Below are positions 23,572 through 35,213 of a stretch of 64,000 nt of DNA, one piece after another (within the stretch, counting starts at the first letter, position 1; every line of letters begins with the position of its first letter). Source of the DNA: Liolophura sinensis (lineage: Eukaryota > Mollusca > Polyplacophora > Chitonida > Chitonidae); the NCBI RefSeq assembly GCF_032854445.1, contig NC_088307.1:25557953-25621952 (forward strand), written 5' to 3'. The notes beneath the pieces were generated by a model. That model was given only the letters and a program-made list of their open reading frames with translations, made no database searches and had not been told where the DNA came from. The position numbers and the translations under genes are program-made.

Positions 23572-23655
23572 AGCACCAGTTTCCTCCACATTCTGCCTGG
23601 TTTCCTCAAGGTTTTGCCTGGTTTCCTCAAGGTTTTGCCTATTTTCCTCAACACA
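23572..23655. repeat. 24-bp repeat, three copies
   Basis: GTTTCCTCAAGGTTTTGCCT type units, the first and last diverged. The same array lies at 59129-59210 in the duplicate block. Confidence 0.85.
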
Positions 23656-24422
23656 AAACGGCCATTACATAAATGAAATGCTTTAAGTACAGACAGTGTA
23701 CAATGTAATTTAAAACAAAAAATCTTTGTTTGAATTTGTCATGTACAACTCTTTTACGACTTCAATCCACATGACCAGATGTATAGTGCTATAAAGTTTA
23801 CCTTTAAGAAAAAAAAAATTGTCTTCAATCATGAACCTGCTGTAAGACTGTCCATCGGTTTACAGTTTTTCAAACTTGCACATCTGTATCTACATGTAGC
23901 TGAAAATAATTTCTGTAGAGAAGCACATCTCTATACCATGGTTGACCCTTGCTGCAGCCTTCAAATGAAACAACAATTCTGTGCCATTTATCTCCTGGTG
24001 ACAGGAAATTCAGGCTGCCTGTCAAATCCACTGAGGTGGTCTTTGATGAGAAAAAAGGGGTTGGGGCTAACTTATTAGCTTCATAGATTGTTATGATTTA
24101 GGGGGTATTCATAGGGAGTATTGAGGGGCTCAGCTGTTATGAGAGGGTTCACTGCCAGACCAAACATCCCCCCCACCCCACTCAACCTCCCACCCCTGAG
24201 TCAGGACACAGGGGTGTCAGAACAGACAAGTTTAGCACCCCACACAACCATAAACAAATTAATTCATACCTGTCAGTTTTACCCCATAAGCTCAAAGGGC
24301 AGAGGTTTATTTACTGGCTGTATCGAGTCCTAGATTGTATACTCTGTAGCTATATGGGTATGTGTAAAACGGCAGTAAGTAACCCTCATTTTACATGTTT
24401 AATATTATAAATACCGATGCCC

Positions 24423-24660
24423 TAATTCCTCAAGCTCTTCACAGAACAAACAGCAACTTTCAGTGCAAATTTCTGCACTTCTAATTCAGTACAAATTTCT
24501 GCACCTTTCTAATTTGATATTGTAAACAAAATTTCATTGTTTGGGACACAAATTCCAGGAGTTCACGAAAAGTATAACTTTATCACATTGCTCAGATTAA
24601 TGTCCACAAAATACACAGTAATAAATATCTTGTAAGCACGTGAAAATGTTGAAGAATTTA
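24423..24660 (-). mobile_element. MITE of the TA-target family, diverged
   Basis: Left end TAATTCCTCAAGCTCTTC; right end GTGAAAATGTTGAAGAATTT; middle GGAGTTCACGAAAAGTATAA. A 25-bp internal tandem duplication (GTGCAAATTTCTGCACTTCT region) is present here but not in the copy at 59980. Confidence 0.6.
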
Positions 24661-24680
24661 TAGCAGACCATATCTTGATT

Positions 24681-24800
24681 ATCTGATTTATTAACTTATT
24701 TGCTTGAAGTTAAAGCTCCACTCAAGAATGTTTAACTTGCCTGAGGGCTTTCTAGTTTAAGGATGGAGGAAACCAAAGTGCTTGTGTTCCATGCCTGGCA
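24681..24800 (-). mobile_element. very diverged SINE-like stretch
   Basis: TTATTTGCTTGAAGTTAAAG, CACTCAAGAATGTTTAACTT and GGATGGAGGAAACCAAAGTG follow the order of the SINE 3' half. Identity is low and no tail limit is clear. Confidence 0.3.
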
Positions 24801-26040
24801 CCAAACAAATCTCCTGACTGAAGCATTCAGCATAAACATATTATTAGAGCCTGAAGCCTTATCAATTCAGATTTTGAAATTGTTACACTTATTAATATTG
24901 TCTGGTTTATTTGCTTGGGGTTATATGCCAATTAACAAGAGTGTTTTATCTCTATGGAAATGGTTGGAATAGAGTATAGCCCCTTGTTACAGGTATATTA
25001 GTTCAAATAAAAGTCATGGCTTGTTTTAATGTTAGTTGAAATTTAATCTGCAATTCTTTCAAATGCTAATCTAAATTCTAATCTAACCTAATGGTCAGGG
25101 AAAGAAAATAATGACCCAAAACTTTTCTGTAATCCCTGCCCACTGACAAATAAATCACATAAAATTTGCAGAAATTTTTCACCAACTTTCAATATCTCTT
25201 GTGTACAACACTTTGTACATTCTTAGGAGGGTGAATGGTTAGTGAAAAATTCATGAAATTATATGTACATGTACAGCGGATTTGCTGGGCAAACAGACCT
25301 CTTATCAGCAGGTAAGCCACACACATGCTTATCTGACAAAAAAAAGCAAAAAACGAAAAGAAAAAAGATGGAAAATGCCCTAAAATGCTAACCACTTAAG
25401 AAAGAAACTACTGAAGCTTATCACATGAAAACAAAAGCCAGTAAATGGTTGTCAGCATCAAAGTGAAAAACGACCCACTGGGTCAAAAAAGAAATATTTG
25501 GGTCAGAATTCTTCAGAGGCTGTTAAGAAAACAAATGAGTTTGGAGAGAAAAACTGACCACATGTTTTAATAGCTGGAGTTTTCCTGTGCCGCTTTTTCT
25601 GCCCTCATATCTCATACAAGCTCTTAACCTTAACAGTTCTGGCTGGACCAGTGTGTGATTGTCGCTGGTGTAAGGCATTCAGGGAGGAACCCTGGTGGCA
25701 GTTGAAGTCATTGAACTGGATGAATAACCTAACTGACAGACAGACAGGCTTAGCAATGTTATCAGGCATCAGTCACTGTGTCTGAGGATATCCATGTGTT
25801 GCCAGGTTTTCTCCCTCCAAATTGAAATGCACCAGCATGTAACATGTGGGCACATGTACCTGTCCATGCATGTCCTAATCAAGCTAACAGGAACTAGAGT
25901 TCACAAAAACCTCCGGTAATTCTCTTAAAAAAGTGTGTATTTGTGAGGTAAACAAATATTACTTTAGGTGGAGAAACTTACATTTTCCCAGTAGGATATC
26001 ATCCTACCTTCCACTCAAACCCCATAACACCTTTGTACGA
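24801..26040. other. unique sequence within the duplicated block
   Basis: No gene seen. The part 25980-26040 (ATTTTCCCAGTAGGATATCA, CCCCATAACACCTTTGT) resembles 55080-55145 (ATTTTCCACTAGAATATCAT, CCTCAAAACACCTTTCT), suggesting a further dispersed repeat. Confidence 0.45.
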
Positions 26041-26184
26041 GCATAGAAGGTCTGACAACAGCATGTGGATGGTCATAGCTTTCTACCGGGCTTTGGCTGG
26101 TTTCCTCACCCCATCATGCTGGGTGCCGTCGCATAAGTGAAATATTCTTTAGTATGGCGAAAAACACGATTCAAATGAATAAAA
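26041..26184 (+). mobile_element. SINE (Nin-like), 5'-truncated, first of a pair
   Basis: Contains GGTTTCCTCACCCCATCATG, TAAGTGAAATATTCTTTAGT and an AATAAAA tail. Its 5' part is missing. A second SINE lies 26 bp downstream in the same orientation. The same pair is at 61577-61930. Confidence 0.8.
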
Positions 26185-26198
26185 TCAAAACATATTTC

Positions 26199-26400
26199 TA
26201 TGATCAACAGCAGCACATGCTGGCTTCCTCTTCGGCTGTAAGTAGAAGTAGGAAGGTCTGGCAGCAGCTTGCAGATGGTCGTGGGTTTCCCCCGGGCTCT
26301 GCCCTGTTTCCACCCACCATAATGCTGGCCCCGTCGTATAAGTGAAATATTCTTGAATACGGCGAAATGTACCAATCAAATAAATAAATATGATCAACAG
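26199..26400 (+). mobile_element. SINE (Nin-like), 5'-truncated, with perfect 12-bp TSD
   Basis: The body is 26211-26388, with GGTCGTGGGTTTCCCCCGGG, CACCCACCATAATGCTGGCC and an AAATAAATA tail. TATGATCAACAG flanks it at 26199-26210 and 26389-26400, and the same target duplication is kept in the duplicate block (61735-61746, 61929-61940). The insertion therefore predates the duplication or allelic split. Confidence 0.93.
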
Positions 26401-27835
26401 AGCCCTCAGAATCAGACAATTCATGCACCTGATATATTTTGTCACAGACAAAATTTTAAGCCATTTACCATATACGTTTATTAAACTGTACGTCAGAAAG
26501 TCTACGCTCAATAAATACTTCAGCTTCAAGGTTAAAACTGCTTTAAAACTAAAATTCATAAATGTATAAATATTAGAATCTAACAAAGAATCTGCTGTAT
26601 TTGGCTACTTGGGTTTAGGCACAATGGTAATGGATAAAAGAAATTGCATGTAAATCTCCATGGCTCAATTCACAAATTGTAATAACTACTAATTTATAAA
26701 TTCATGAATGAATGTATACTTTTAAATATTAATTGTGCACATTTTGACATATCACACACAGGTAAAAAAAAAAATCACAGGAAATTATAATCATGAATCC
26801 AGACAATGCAGTTTAAATTTTACGAAAACCTAAAGGAAAACTTCCCTACTAAGTGCAAACAAAATTTCATGCAGCAGTATATGAATAAAAAGAAAACAAA
26901 AAATTGCTGAAAACTGGATTTGAACTCACACCTAAATTATTATCCTCTTCCCACCCATCTGATTCTATGTGAAGACCTGATTAAATCCCTGTGAGGACTG
27001 GCTTGTAAAGAAAGGTCAATGGTACCTGCAGCAGCCTGGTCAGCACATGCTGTTCTCGCCAGATCTCCAACCCGATACCCATAATGTGGGCAAAGTGGTA
27101 TTTTATGGGGCTTTGTTTAGATTCTGTTTCATCCTAGCTGACGGAGTCCCACCTACCACAGGTGGCTACCCAGCTCTGGCCCAAGACGCCATTACCACAA
27201 CGGTATCATCTACAGGCCAACCTAAACACAAGACCTGCTCAGAAACCGACACAGGCTGAGGCAATAGTATTGTTTAAAGAGCAAGATCAGTTTCTAAAGA
27301 CAATTCCCAGCTTTGATCTATGGCCACGTGGGCTCCAGATCGACATGGGAAATGATCTTCAGCAGTGGCTGGGGATTTGACCAACACCACAGGGGAACCC
27401 ACCAAAGTGGTCTGAGAGTGGCCTTACTGAGAGAAAGAGTGAAAAATCACCAGCGAGAATTACAAAGTATAAACCTTGATAGTGTTTTCATGACTGATGT
27501 CTCAAAGTCTTCTTACCGGCTGATCAGGTGAAAACAGACAAGGGATGATGGTATCCACCTGATCCAAGCACAAAACAAAAAAAGTTAAGCTCATTCAAAC
27601 TTTATAGGATATGAATCAGATTCCAAGAATCATGAGTAAAATATTTTCAATATCTAATGTCTGGGATATACAATTGTAGTGTGAGACCTTAGTAACAGAT
27701 AAATTATGGTAATTTATGCTGGAAGGTGTATAATATAATACTTTACAGCTACAAGAAGATATGTCATAAGCGTATGTGAGGTATTGCACTTCTCCTGAAG
27801 TTTGGTAAGTAAGAAATGAACGTTCACAAAGCACA
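26401..27835. other. unique sequence within the duplicated block
   Basis: No gene seen. A GC-richer patch at 27020-27450 has plus frames of about 70 codons in three frames, not continuous, and both block copies carry frame-changing indels here (for example near 27051, 27241 and 27308), which argues against coding. Confidence 0.5.
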
Positions 27836-27900
27836 TAAAAGAAATGAAACAATATTTTTGATGCCAACAGTTTTTTTCACATGAGAAATTAATCGCACTT
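27836..27900 (-). repeat. left flank of array = part of dispersed element D
   Basis: ATATTTTTGATGCCAACAG and GAGAAATTAATCGCACTTC match the inverted order of element D copies (compare TTTTGATATCAACAC and AAAATTAATCGACC at 58.8 kb). The 54-bp array begins directly after it. Confidence 0.6.
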
Positions 27901-28447
27901 CATGAAAAAAACCCCATTAATTGGCAGTATAAGGTGAATGAAATAGTCAGAATCATGAAAAAAAAACCCCATTAATTGGCAGTATAAGGTGAATGAAATA
28001 GTCAGAATCATGAAAAAAAAACCCCATTAATTGGCAGTATAAGGTGAATGAAATAGTCAGAATCATGAAAAAAAACCCCATTAATTGGCAGTATAAGGTG
28101 AATGAAATAGTCAGAATCATGAAAAAAAACCCCATTAATTGGCAGTATAAGGTGAATGAAATAGTCAGAATCATGAAAAAAAAACCCCATTAATTGGCAG
28201 TATAAGGTGAATGAAATAGTCAGAATCATGAAAAAAAAACCCCATTAACTGGCAGTATAAGGTGAATGAAATAGTCAGAATCATGAAAAAAAAAACCCAT
28301 TAATTGGCAGTATAAGGTGAATGAAATAGTCAGAATCATGAAAAAAAACCCCATTAACTGGCAGTATAAGGTGAATGAAATAGTCAGAATCATGAAAAAA
28401 AAACCCATTAATTGGCAGTATAAGGTGAATGAAATAGTCAGAATCAT
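27901..28447. repeat. 53-55-bp satellite array, about 10 units
   Basis: Units start CATGAAAAAAAACCCCATTA and include TTGGCAGTATAAGGTGAATG and AAATAGTCAGAAT. Length differences come from the poly-A run (6-10 A). The right flank at 28448-28470 (CATGAAATGGCACTTGAAAA) matches the other part of element D, so the array lies inside that element. False minus frames repeat DSDYFIHLILPINGVFF. Confidence 0.95.
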
Positions 28448-28543
28448 GAAATGGCACTTGAAAATATGCAAATAAAGTCACGGACATTCACAGGCATGTA
28501 AGCTAAGATAACACTGGAAAAAAAAGTTTGGGCGAGTCGTTGT

Positions 28544-28573
28544 GGGTGGGGGGAGGGGGATGGGGGGGATGGG
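28544..28573 (+). other. G-quadruplex-prone tract
   Basis: Five closely spaced G runs (3, 6, 5, 7 and 3 G) separated by one or two bases, just right of the 54-bp array. The pattern satisfies the usual G4 motif. Function unknown. Confidence 0.8.
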
Positions 28574-29085
28574 TTCAGGATATTAACTTAACTATTTCAG
28601 CTCAAAATTCCAGGGTTGTAATCTTTATGATTTATTGTGTACCAGGTGACAACTGGGTTAAAACTTAAAATGACATTCCAGTTGGTCCTCACCCCCTGCT
28701 GGACATCAGCAGGGTCACAAAGTCAGAGATTCTATCAAAATGAACAGTTCCTTCTTAACAAGTACAGCTCAGACTCCAGTGTAAATGGTTTTCCTGTTCA
28801 TTTAGCAGGGATTTTGTGGAAGAGACTTCCTGTTGAGAGAACTGTATCTATTGCCAAGTTTAATGAAGAACTCCAGGAAGTCAGCATATTTCTGTGGAAT
28901 CTTTTCACATTAGACATATGCATGTGTATTTATAAATTCCTTTGATGCTGCTTGCTGCATAACGTTTTCATCAAACTTAATTGATCGGTAAACACAGCCA
29001 TTAGTGTCGAAAATGAACAACTTATCTCAAAACCAACAGTAATGGTTTGAAAATCACACAACTCCAAATAATGTACAAGCTTACA
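28574..29085. other. unique sequence, no gene seen
   Basis: A 102-codon plus frame at 28637-28945 has ordinary residue use but no recognisable domain and no splice context. It is left uncalled. Confidence 0.45.
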
Positions 29086-29225
29086 TGCAGTTCTTTTATT
29101 TATTTATTTATTGATTTGATTGGCATTTTATGCTGTACTCAAGAATATTTCACGTACAATGCATTGTGGCGTGAGGAAACTGGGCAGAGCCTTAGGGGAA
29201 ACCCACAATCATCTGCAGATCTTTT
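29086..29225 (-). mobile_element. SINE (Nin-like), 5'-truncated
   Basis: The body is about 29098-29213, with TTTATTTATTTATTGATTTG, TACTCAAGAATATTTCACGT and GGAAACTGGGCAGAGCC. TGCAGTTCTTTT and TGCAGATCTTTT flank it (11 of 12), although the TGCAG part also belongs to the family consensus. Confidence 0.85.
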
Positions 29226-31384
29226 TTGAATTGCCTACCTGCACGGTTTCAATGTTCAACAATATTTGGTTCATTTAGCAGCAAAAGTAGAAGAAAAAAA
29301 CCCAGATAAGTAATATGAAGAAATATGGAGAAAATTCCAGGTTTGAATTTGAATTACTGAAATCATTTACGTTATTCAACACATTAGGAACAGTTGTAAT
29401 GTAACATTTACCATGGAAATGAGAAAATGGCTTCAATCTTGGACAACCTCCATGTAGGATATCAACTCTTATATGGCATCATGGTCAGTTTAACCGTATT
29501 TCTCTAGCTTTTCCTCATGATGACTTAGAGAGGAGGTGTTTTAGTCAAAAAACAGCCATGGCAGAATGCAAAGGTGAGTCAGGAAGAGATGTAGTGCTGT
29601 AGGGTGCAAACGGAGGCACTGGATTAGCGCTGCAATTCTCACTGCACAGATTCCGCACAACATCATCACAATCTTCAGAATGTTTGAGGAAACCATGCAT
29701 GATGCTGATTTCTTCAGTAAATTTTCACAGCTGTAATTTGCATTTGGGTCTGGCCACTGAAGCTGGTCCATGGATCAGTGAAGGATGAGAGGGTGTGAGA
29801 GGGGGAACCCTGGGTGCTGCTTTGGCGCAATGCATGGCCTAATGACGGATGCTGTCAGAACCGTCCAGGTATCACCCAGCAGGAGGACCCAATAGGGCGC
29901 TCTCGACCTGCCACTGACTGATGATGTACACAGAGGCTAACAGCCTAAAGGTGGGCAGGCCATGGAGAGGTGGATATAAATAAGGTATCCAAACAGACAA
30001 ACTCATCAGGGTGGCGGGATTCTCAGACAGCTACCCCCCCCCCCCCCCCCGTCTAAATTCCCCACCCCATATTCTTTAAACCTGACTGACCTAGCCCACC
30101 TGTGCGGACATTAACACTCACTACAACTCATCACTTAACATAGGAATATTTAACCCCAGAGGGGCAGAGCCTGGGGCGATTCAGTTGGGAGGGTGGTGGT
30201 GGGGGTGGAAAACAATTCCAAAAAACTAGAAAAATTATGAATTATTTAAAACCTTGATCAAAATTCTTGTGACTAATCCAATCGAAAGTTTTCATAAATA
30301 TGAGAGATAAATGATTCTATCAAGTACAGTTTACAAGTGAAGTTTACTTTAAAATGTACTGCGGGACAAAATTAACTTTCATCAGAAATCGTTCAGATAG
30401 TCCTTCATAATTTTATCTTTTTTTTTGTCATTTTGTGGTCAGTTATACATGTTCATACCTGTGCATGTACCTTGCAAAGTGAAGCACCTGTGATTATATA
30501 AAGTACACATATTCACACTTGTAAATGTGTATAAGAATGAAAACATTAACAATGCACAAAAAGATCAAGCAACATACTGATCAACTTCATTAATTAAAGA
30601 TATGATCAATGATTCAAGTTCTGCAAATTTCATGATCTGAACTTTGGAGTTACATAGGTAGTACACCATCCAGCTATAAAAATTCTACCCCCAAAAATTT
30701 ATAAATCAATAAATAAATAAATGCATAAAAAAATAACCCTTCATATAGAAATTTTAATTCTATTTTCCTTGATCATTTTTTTTTTACCTCCCAGTGTGGA
30801 CTAATGGTACATGTATCTAAAATTTTCATGTTACTTGTCAACTAACAACTGCTAGAGCATAGCTCATAGCATTACAACAAATGTTGCATTTTACTATGAT
30901 GATAAATCTTTATCAGACAGATGCTCACAGCGGGTGACTCTCCTGATAGGAGCTCTTGACACTGTCAGTCATGTTAATCACCCATGCCCAGGAGAATGAA
31001 CAGTGCAAGTTAGTGTTACTGTACTAGCAGCCTGAAAGAGGTCCTTCACTGAAAATAATGGAACAGAACACGAAGCAAATCTTCAACCAAATAGGTATCT
31101 AACTTGAAAAAATCAAGGCCTTTACAGGTAAATGCAGAGCTTCTCTGTAATATGATGTGTACCACCAAAATGTATTGCACTTATTTTGGTTGGGGGGAAA
31201 AAGGATATACGTGGAAAGCATCCTACCCTCCGATCACATACCTGACTTATAAACAAGTTTGAGCATTCTACTAATACATTAACCATTTGGTAGATATTAA
31301 GCTTCATACAGCAGCGTAAGAGTTTGTAACATACATGTGAAAAAAGTCAATTCATATTTCTCTTTCAAAAGATATACTCCATTC
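29226..31384. other. unique sequence; GC-richer 29760-30200 with 17-C run
   Basis: No gene seen. A run of 17 C lies at 30034-30050 and a G-rich stretch GGGAGGGTGGTGGTGGGGG at about 30188. The rest is AT-rich. Confidence 0.5.
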
Positions 31385-32165
31385 ATTCATTTCATCATAT
31401 TCAACTTTCATTCATTCCATCATGTTAAACTTTCATTCACTGGATTTCCTTTAATTTTCATTCATTCCATTATGTTTAACTTTCATTTATTCCATTTCCC
31501 TTAAATTTCATTCATTCCATTACATTTTACTTTCATTCGTTCCATTATGTTTAACTTTCATTCATTACATTTAACTTTCAATCATTCTATTACATTTTAC
31601 TTTCATTCACTCCTTTCCCTTTAACTTTCATTCCCTGTACGCTTAACTTTCACTCATTCCATTATGTTTAACTTTCATTCATTCAATTTCCTTTAACTTT
31701 CATTCATTCCATTATGTTTAACTTTAACTTTCATTCATTCCATTATGTTTAACTTTAACTTTCATTCATTCCATTATGTTTAATTTTCATTCATTCTATT
31801 TCCTTAAAATTTCCTTCATTCCATTTCCTTTAAATTTCATTCATTCCATTTCCATTAACTTTCATTCATTCCATTAAATTTTACTTTCATTCATTCAATT
31901 ATGTTTAACTTTCACTCATTCCATTATGTTTAACTTCCATTCATTCCATTACGTTTAACTTTCAATCATTCCATTATGTTTAACTTTCATTCAATGCATT
32001 TAACTTTCATTCATTCCATCATGTTTAACATTGATTCATTCCATTTCCTTTAACTTTCATTCACTTCCTTTAACTTTCATTCACTTACTTTAACATTTAA
32101 CTTTCATTCCTTCCATTACGTTTAACTTTCATCCATTCATCATTGTTTTACTTTCATCCTTTTCA
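31385..32165. repeat. ~25-bp minisatellite (CATTCATTCCATTATGTTTA type)
   Basis: About 30 irregular units made of ACTTTCATTCATTCCATTAT and GTTTA, with shorter 15-20-bp variants and frequent single changes. The core CATTCC recurs in most units. Confidence 0.93.
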
Positions 32166-32920
32166 TTCACATTTTATCATACTGTTCAAGAACATGGATG
32201 TCTTATTTTCTTCTTTTCCTTTTTTTTTCAACTTGACAGATTTAACACCAATTCCAGAAATTATTCCAGACATGTAATCAACAAAATAATCTCGATGTAA
32301 CGAGTGGGTTCTGATGTTATCGTCCAGATGTAAGCAACAGCTAGCGTGTTGCACTCTAAGGGCTGTACCCACTCTGGTGGGCTGGGGTAGTCTGGTTATA
32401 TCATTGAGGTACACATGGGCTTCGAACCCAACCGCCCCTCCCCACTTCCCTGGCCCGTCACTCTGAGCCTGAGTTCACACTTCTCCCTCTATCTCTATAC
32501 CTGCCACTTTACATCACCTGAGCCGCACTTAATTAAACCTGTCAGTCTACAGCTACCTCAGACACTCTGGCTACAGTTCACTCCCTTTGAAGTGCCATCT
32601 TCTGATAGGGAGGAAGTTTGTTTGTCCATCACTTTCTGGGGAAGGAAGACTGGTTTCTTGAATGGAGTACCCGGTACTATTAATATATATACATGTCCAC
32701 AATGAGGGTGGTACACTTCAATTGGATAAAAAGAATCTTCCACAGAAGAGGGTTGACATTTGTATAAATACTGAGACTGGATCTCTCTTTGCATGCGCAA
32801 ATTAATGCGCTATATTTCAGCAAATATGTTTATAATTATTATATCTAAATTACATCTGCGACAGATAACGTTGACAGACGAATGGACAAACAGCAATTTC
32901 ACTCTTCAGCATGAGCGAGT
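32166..32920. other. unique sequence, no gene seen
   Basis: A pyrimidine-rich patch at 32400-32600 gives a 96-codon plus frame with no known motif. Confidence 0.5.
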
Positions 32921-32985
32921 TTTTTATTTCATTGACGTTTGGCGTAATACTCAAGAATATTTCACTTATTGGATGGCAGTGAAGA
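32921..32985 (-). mobile_element. short SINE fragment
   Basis: TTTATTTCATTGACGTTTGG then CGTAATACTCAAGAATATTT, the 3' end only. Confidence 0.65.
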
Positions 32986-33382
32986 TTTTTAGGTGTTTAG
33001 ATGAAAACCAAACATTATAGGTATACGCATGAAGAATCAACACACTCGTCACTCTCCAGTTTATTGAAACTGTCGCATCACCAGACCAAATGCAGTTATC
33101 TTGGTGACATACATGTATCTCTTCACTATATATATATTGTCATGCAACTTCGTGCAAATGGCAACTGCTTTGCATGTAGAATCGACCCTTGAAGTAAGGT
33201 CTTCTCTGAACCAGGGCAAAAACAACCAGCTCATTGGTTAATAGGTCGGAAACTTTTACACTTTAAAATAACAGTTTCGGAGCCTGAAGATACGCCTGTC
33301 TAGGCACATAATTAACACCACAAAACTGACATTATAGGCTTGTAGGTGTTGAAGATTGAAATACACAGGATTTCATGTGAAT

Positions 33383-33512
33383 TTTTATTTATTTGATTAC
33401 CGGTAGTATTTTACACCATACTCAAGGATATTTCACTTATACGACGACGGCCAGCATTATGGTGGGAGGAAAACAGACAGTGGTTGTGGGAAATCCACAA
33501 CCATCCACAGTT
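33383..33512 (-). mobile_element. SINE (Nin-like), 5'-truncated
   Basis: TTTATTTATTTGATTACCGG, ACTTATACGACGACGGCCAG and CATTATGGTGGGAGGAAAAC. No clear target duplication. Confidence 0.88.
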
Positions 33513-33810
33513 TGGATTCTTCCAGTGAGACTGTTTTTCACGTACATGCAGATATGGTATAGGCAAGGCTAACAAACAGATGTTGCAACAGTTTCATAAA
33601 ACCAGAACCTGGAGAATGGCGACTGTTTCGGCTCAATACTCATTTACCTTAACTCTGATTCCAATACACAAGAAAATTACGCTGTGAATTTTGTGAATTA
33701 ACATACACACAGGACAACAACATTGGGACATCCCACTACATGGAGTAGACCTAAACATTCAAATTAACTTGGATTCTAAAACACAAAAGGCTTCAGAAGT
33801 AAATTTTGTA

Positions 33811-34045
33811 AGTCACTGTCATTAATATACACAAAGGGCGTCAACAATGCAACGTCATCACCCTCATGCTACAGTGCTATTTACATGTATGTACGCAAAA
33901 CCAGATCTCAATACATGCAGTCACTGTCATTAATATACACAAAGGGCATCAACAATGCAACGCCATCACCCTCATTTACATATATTTATGCTATTTACAT
34001 GTATGTTCGCAAAACCAGATCTCAATACATGCAGTCACTGTTTCA
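33811..34045. repeat. 108-114-bp direct repeat, two copies plus a partial
   Basis: AGTCACTGTCATTAATATAC begins units at 33811 and 33919, and AGTCACTGTTTCAT begins a third, quickly diverging one at 34033. The second unit carries a small insertion (TTTACATATATTTATG). Confidence 0.92.
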
Positions 34046-34791
34046 TATACATGCATATTGATGTTTACCTTAATACTGGCATCAATGTTATGTTGTCACT
34101 CAAGGTATTGCATCAGTTATACCTGAACTTTTTACAGGCAGGTGAAAAACTATACATATATACATATAATTATCATGGAAAGGTGCATAGCTGTAAATTT
34201 AATTTAAACTGTGACCCTGTTTTAAACAGACATCTGTTCTGGTGGTAGACAAAAAGTGAACAAATTCTACAACTCTTTAAGTGAAGTGGTTCTATAGATT
34301 CTGTAGTTAAAGTCTTAGTTGAGAGGCTGACAGACAGACGGACGGATGGACATCAAAGCGTAATACATATGACCCATGAAACAGGTACCAGACAATGGGA
34401 TGTATGAAAGGTTTTCAAGAAATTCCAGGCTGCATGGCTGCCATTTTGGTAATATCCAGTATACATGTGCAAGTGTACATGTGAGATCGGATGCATATAT
34501 CATGTTAACACGCTTCTTCTGTCAAAAACTGACTTAAAGTAAGTAATTTAAAAGCTCTCTTCACTCCTGAGTGAGACATACATCCATCCTGGCAAAGGTG
34601 GAAGCCTGCAGATAAGCAGAGATGATATCCCCAGAATGACTGCCATAAACTCCCGGGAACATCCCCTGGTCATAAAACTGGTATTCAACAGCACAGAGTC
34701 TCACGGCTATTTAGTTAACCTCTTTTCCGATGTCTGGAACAATTGAGTGGCATAGTGAGAATTTCACATACATGTATTTCCCAACATTAAC
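34046..34791. other. unique sequence
   Basis: Nothing recognised except a short GACAGACAGACGGACGGATGG tract at 34330-34350, a word also seen at the end of the repeat at 51958-52315. Confidence 0.5.
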
Positions 34792-34885
34792 AGCTTATTT
34801 ATTTATTTCATTGGCACTGAGTGCCATACAAGAAAGTTTCACTTGCAGATACTGTGGTTTTATGGGTGAAGGAAACTAATGCCCA
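34792..34885 (-). mobile_element. diverged SINE fragment
   Basis: CTTATTTATTTATTTCATTG, then CATACAAGAAAGTTTCACTT and GGGTGAAGGAAACTA in family order but with many changes. Confidence 0.5.
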
Positions 34886-34955
34886 AGTAAATCAATGAAT
34901 ATGCTCAGAAGCACAGATTAAGAAATGGAGATTATCAGGTGAAGTTCTCCAGTTG

Positions 34956-35141
34956 AGCATTCCAGAGGCCTGACTGTGGTCTGATAGTCAGCCTGCTAGC
35001 ACGGAAGGTCGGTCAGCAACCTGTGGATGGTCATGGGGTTCCCCGGGACTCTGCCTGGATTCCTCCCACCATAATGCTGGCCGCAGTTGTGTAAGTGAAA
35101 TATTCTTGAGTACGGCATAAAATAAATAAATTAAGCATTCC
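34956..35141 (+). mobile_element. SINE (Nin-like) with 8-bp TSD
   Basis: The body is about 34964-35133, with GGTCAGCAACCTGTGGATGG, CCTCCCACCATAATGCTGGC and an AAATAAATAAAT tail. AGCATTCC flanks it at 34956-34963 and 35134-35141. The 5' part before 34996 is diverged. Confidence 0.82.
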
Positions 35142-35213
35142 CTATAAATGTATTAGGCATGCAAGACATATGTCTCATTACACTATATATCAGTCCCATT
35201 CCTTATTTATATT

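Larger units (their letters stand above)
23537..28447. repeat. 4.9-kb block, copy 1 of a large near-identical duplication
   Basis: This block corresponds base for base, with few substitutions and small indels, to 59094-64000. The offset drifts from 35557 at the left to about 35520 at the right through indels. Copy 1 has a 25-bp local duplication near 24470 absent from copy 2. The left limit of copy 2 is the assembly gap; the right limit is beyond the window. Confidence 0.95.

Noticed and set aside
23779-24078. 99-codon plus frame conserved in both copies of the large block (also 59337-59636)
   Set aside because: The near-identity is expected from the recent duplication and not evidence of selection; there is no motif and no splice context.
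26106-26586. Minus frames of 74-133 codons present in both blocks
   Set aside because: They overlap two SINEs and read the SINE body in antisense.
27953-28487. Repeated minus frames containing DSDYFIHLILPINGVFF
   Set aside because: Products of the 54-bp array; poly-A length differences shift the frame between units.
32405-32440. B-box-like GGGTTCGAAGCCC on the minus strand
   Set aside because: No A box at the proper distance and no SINE body; taken as chance.
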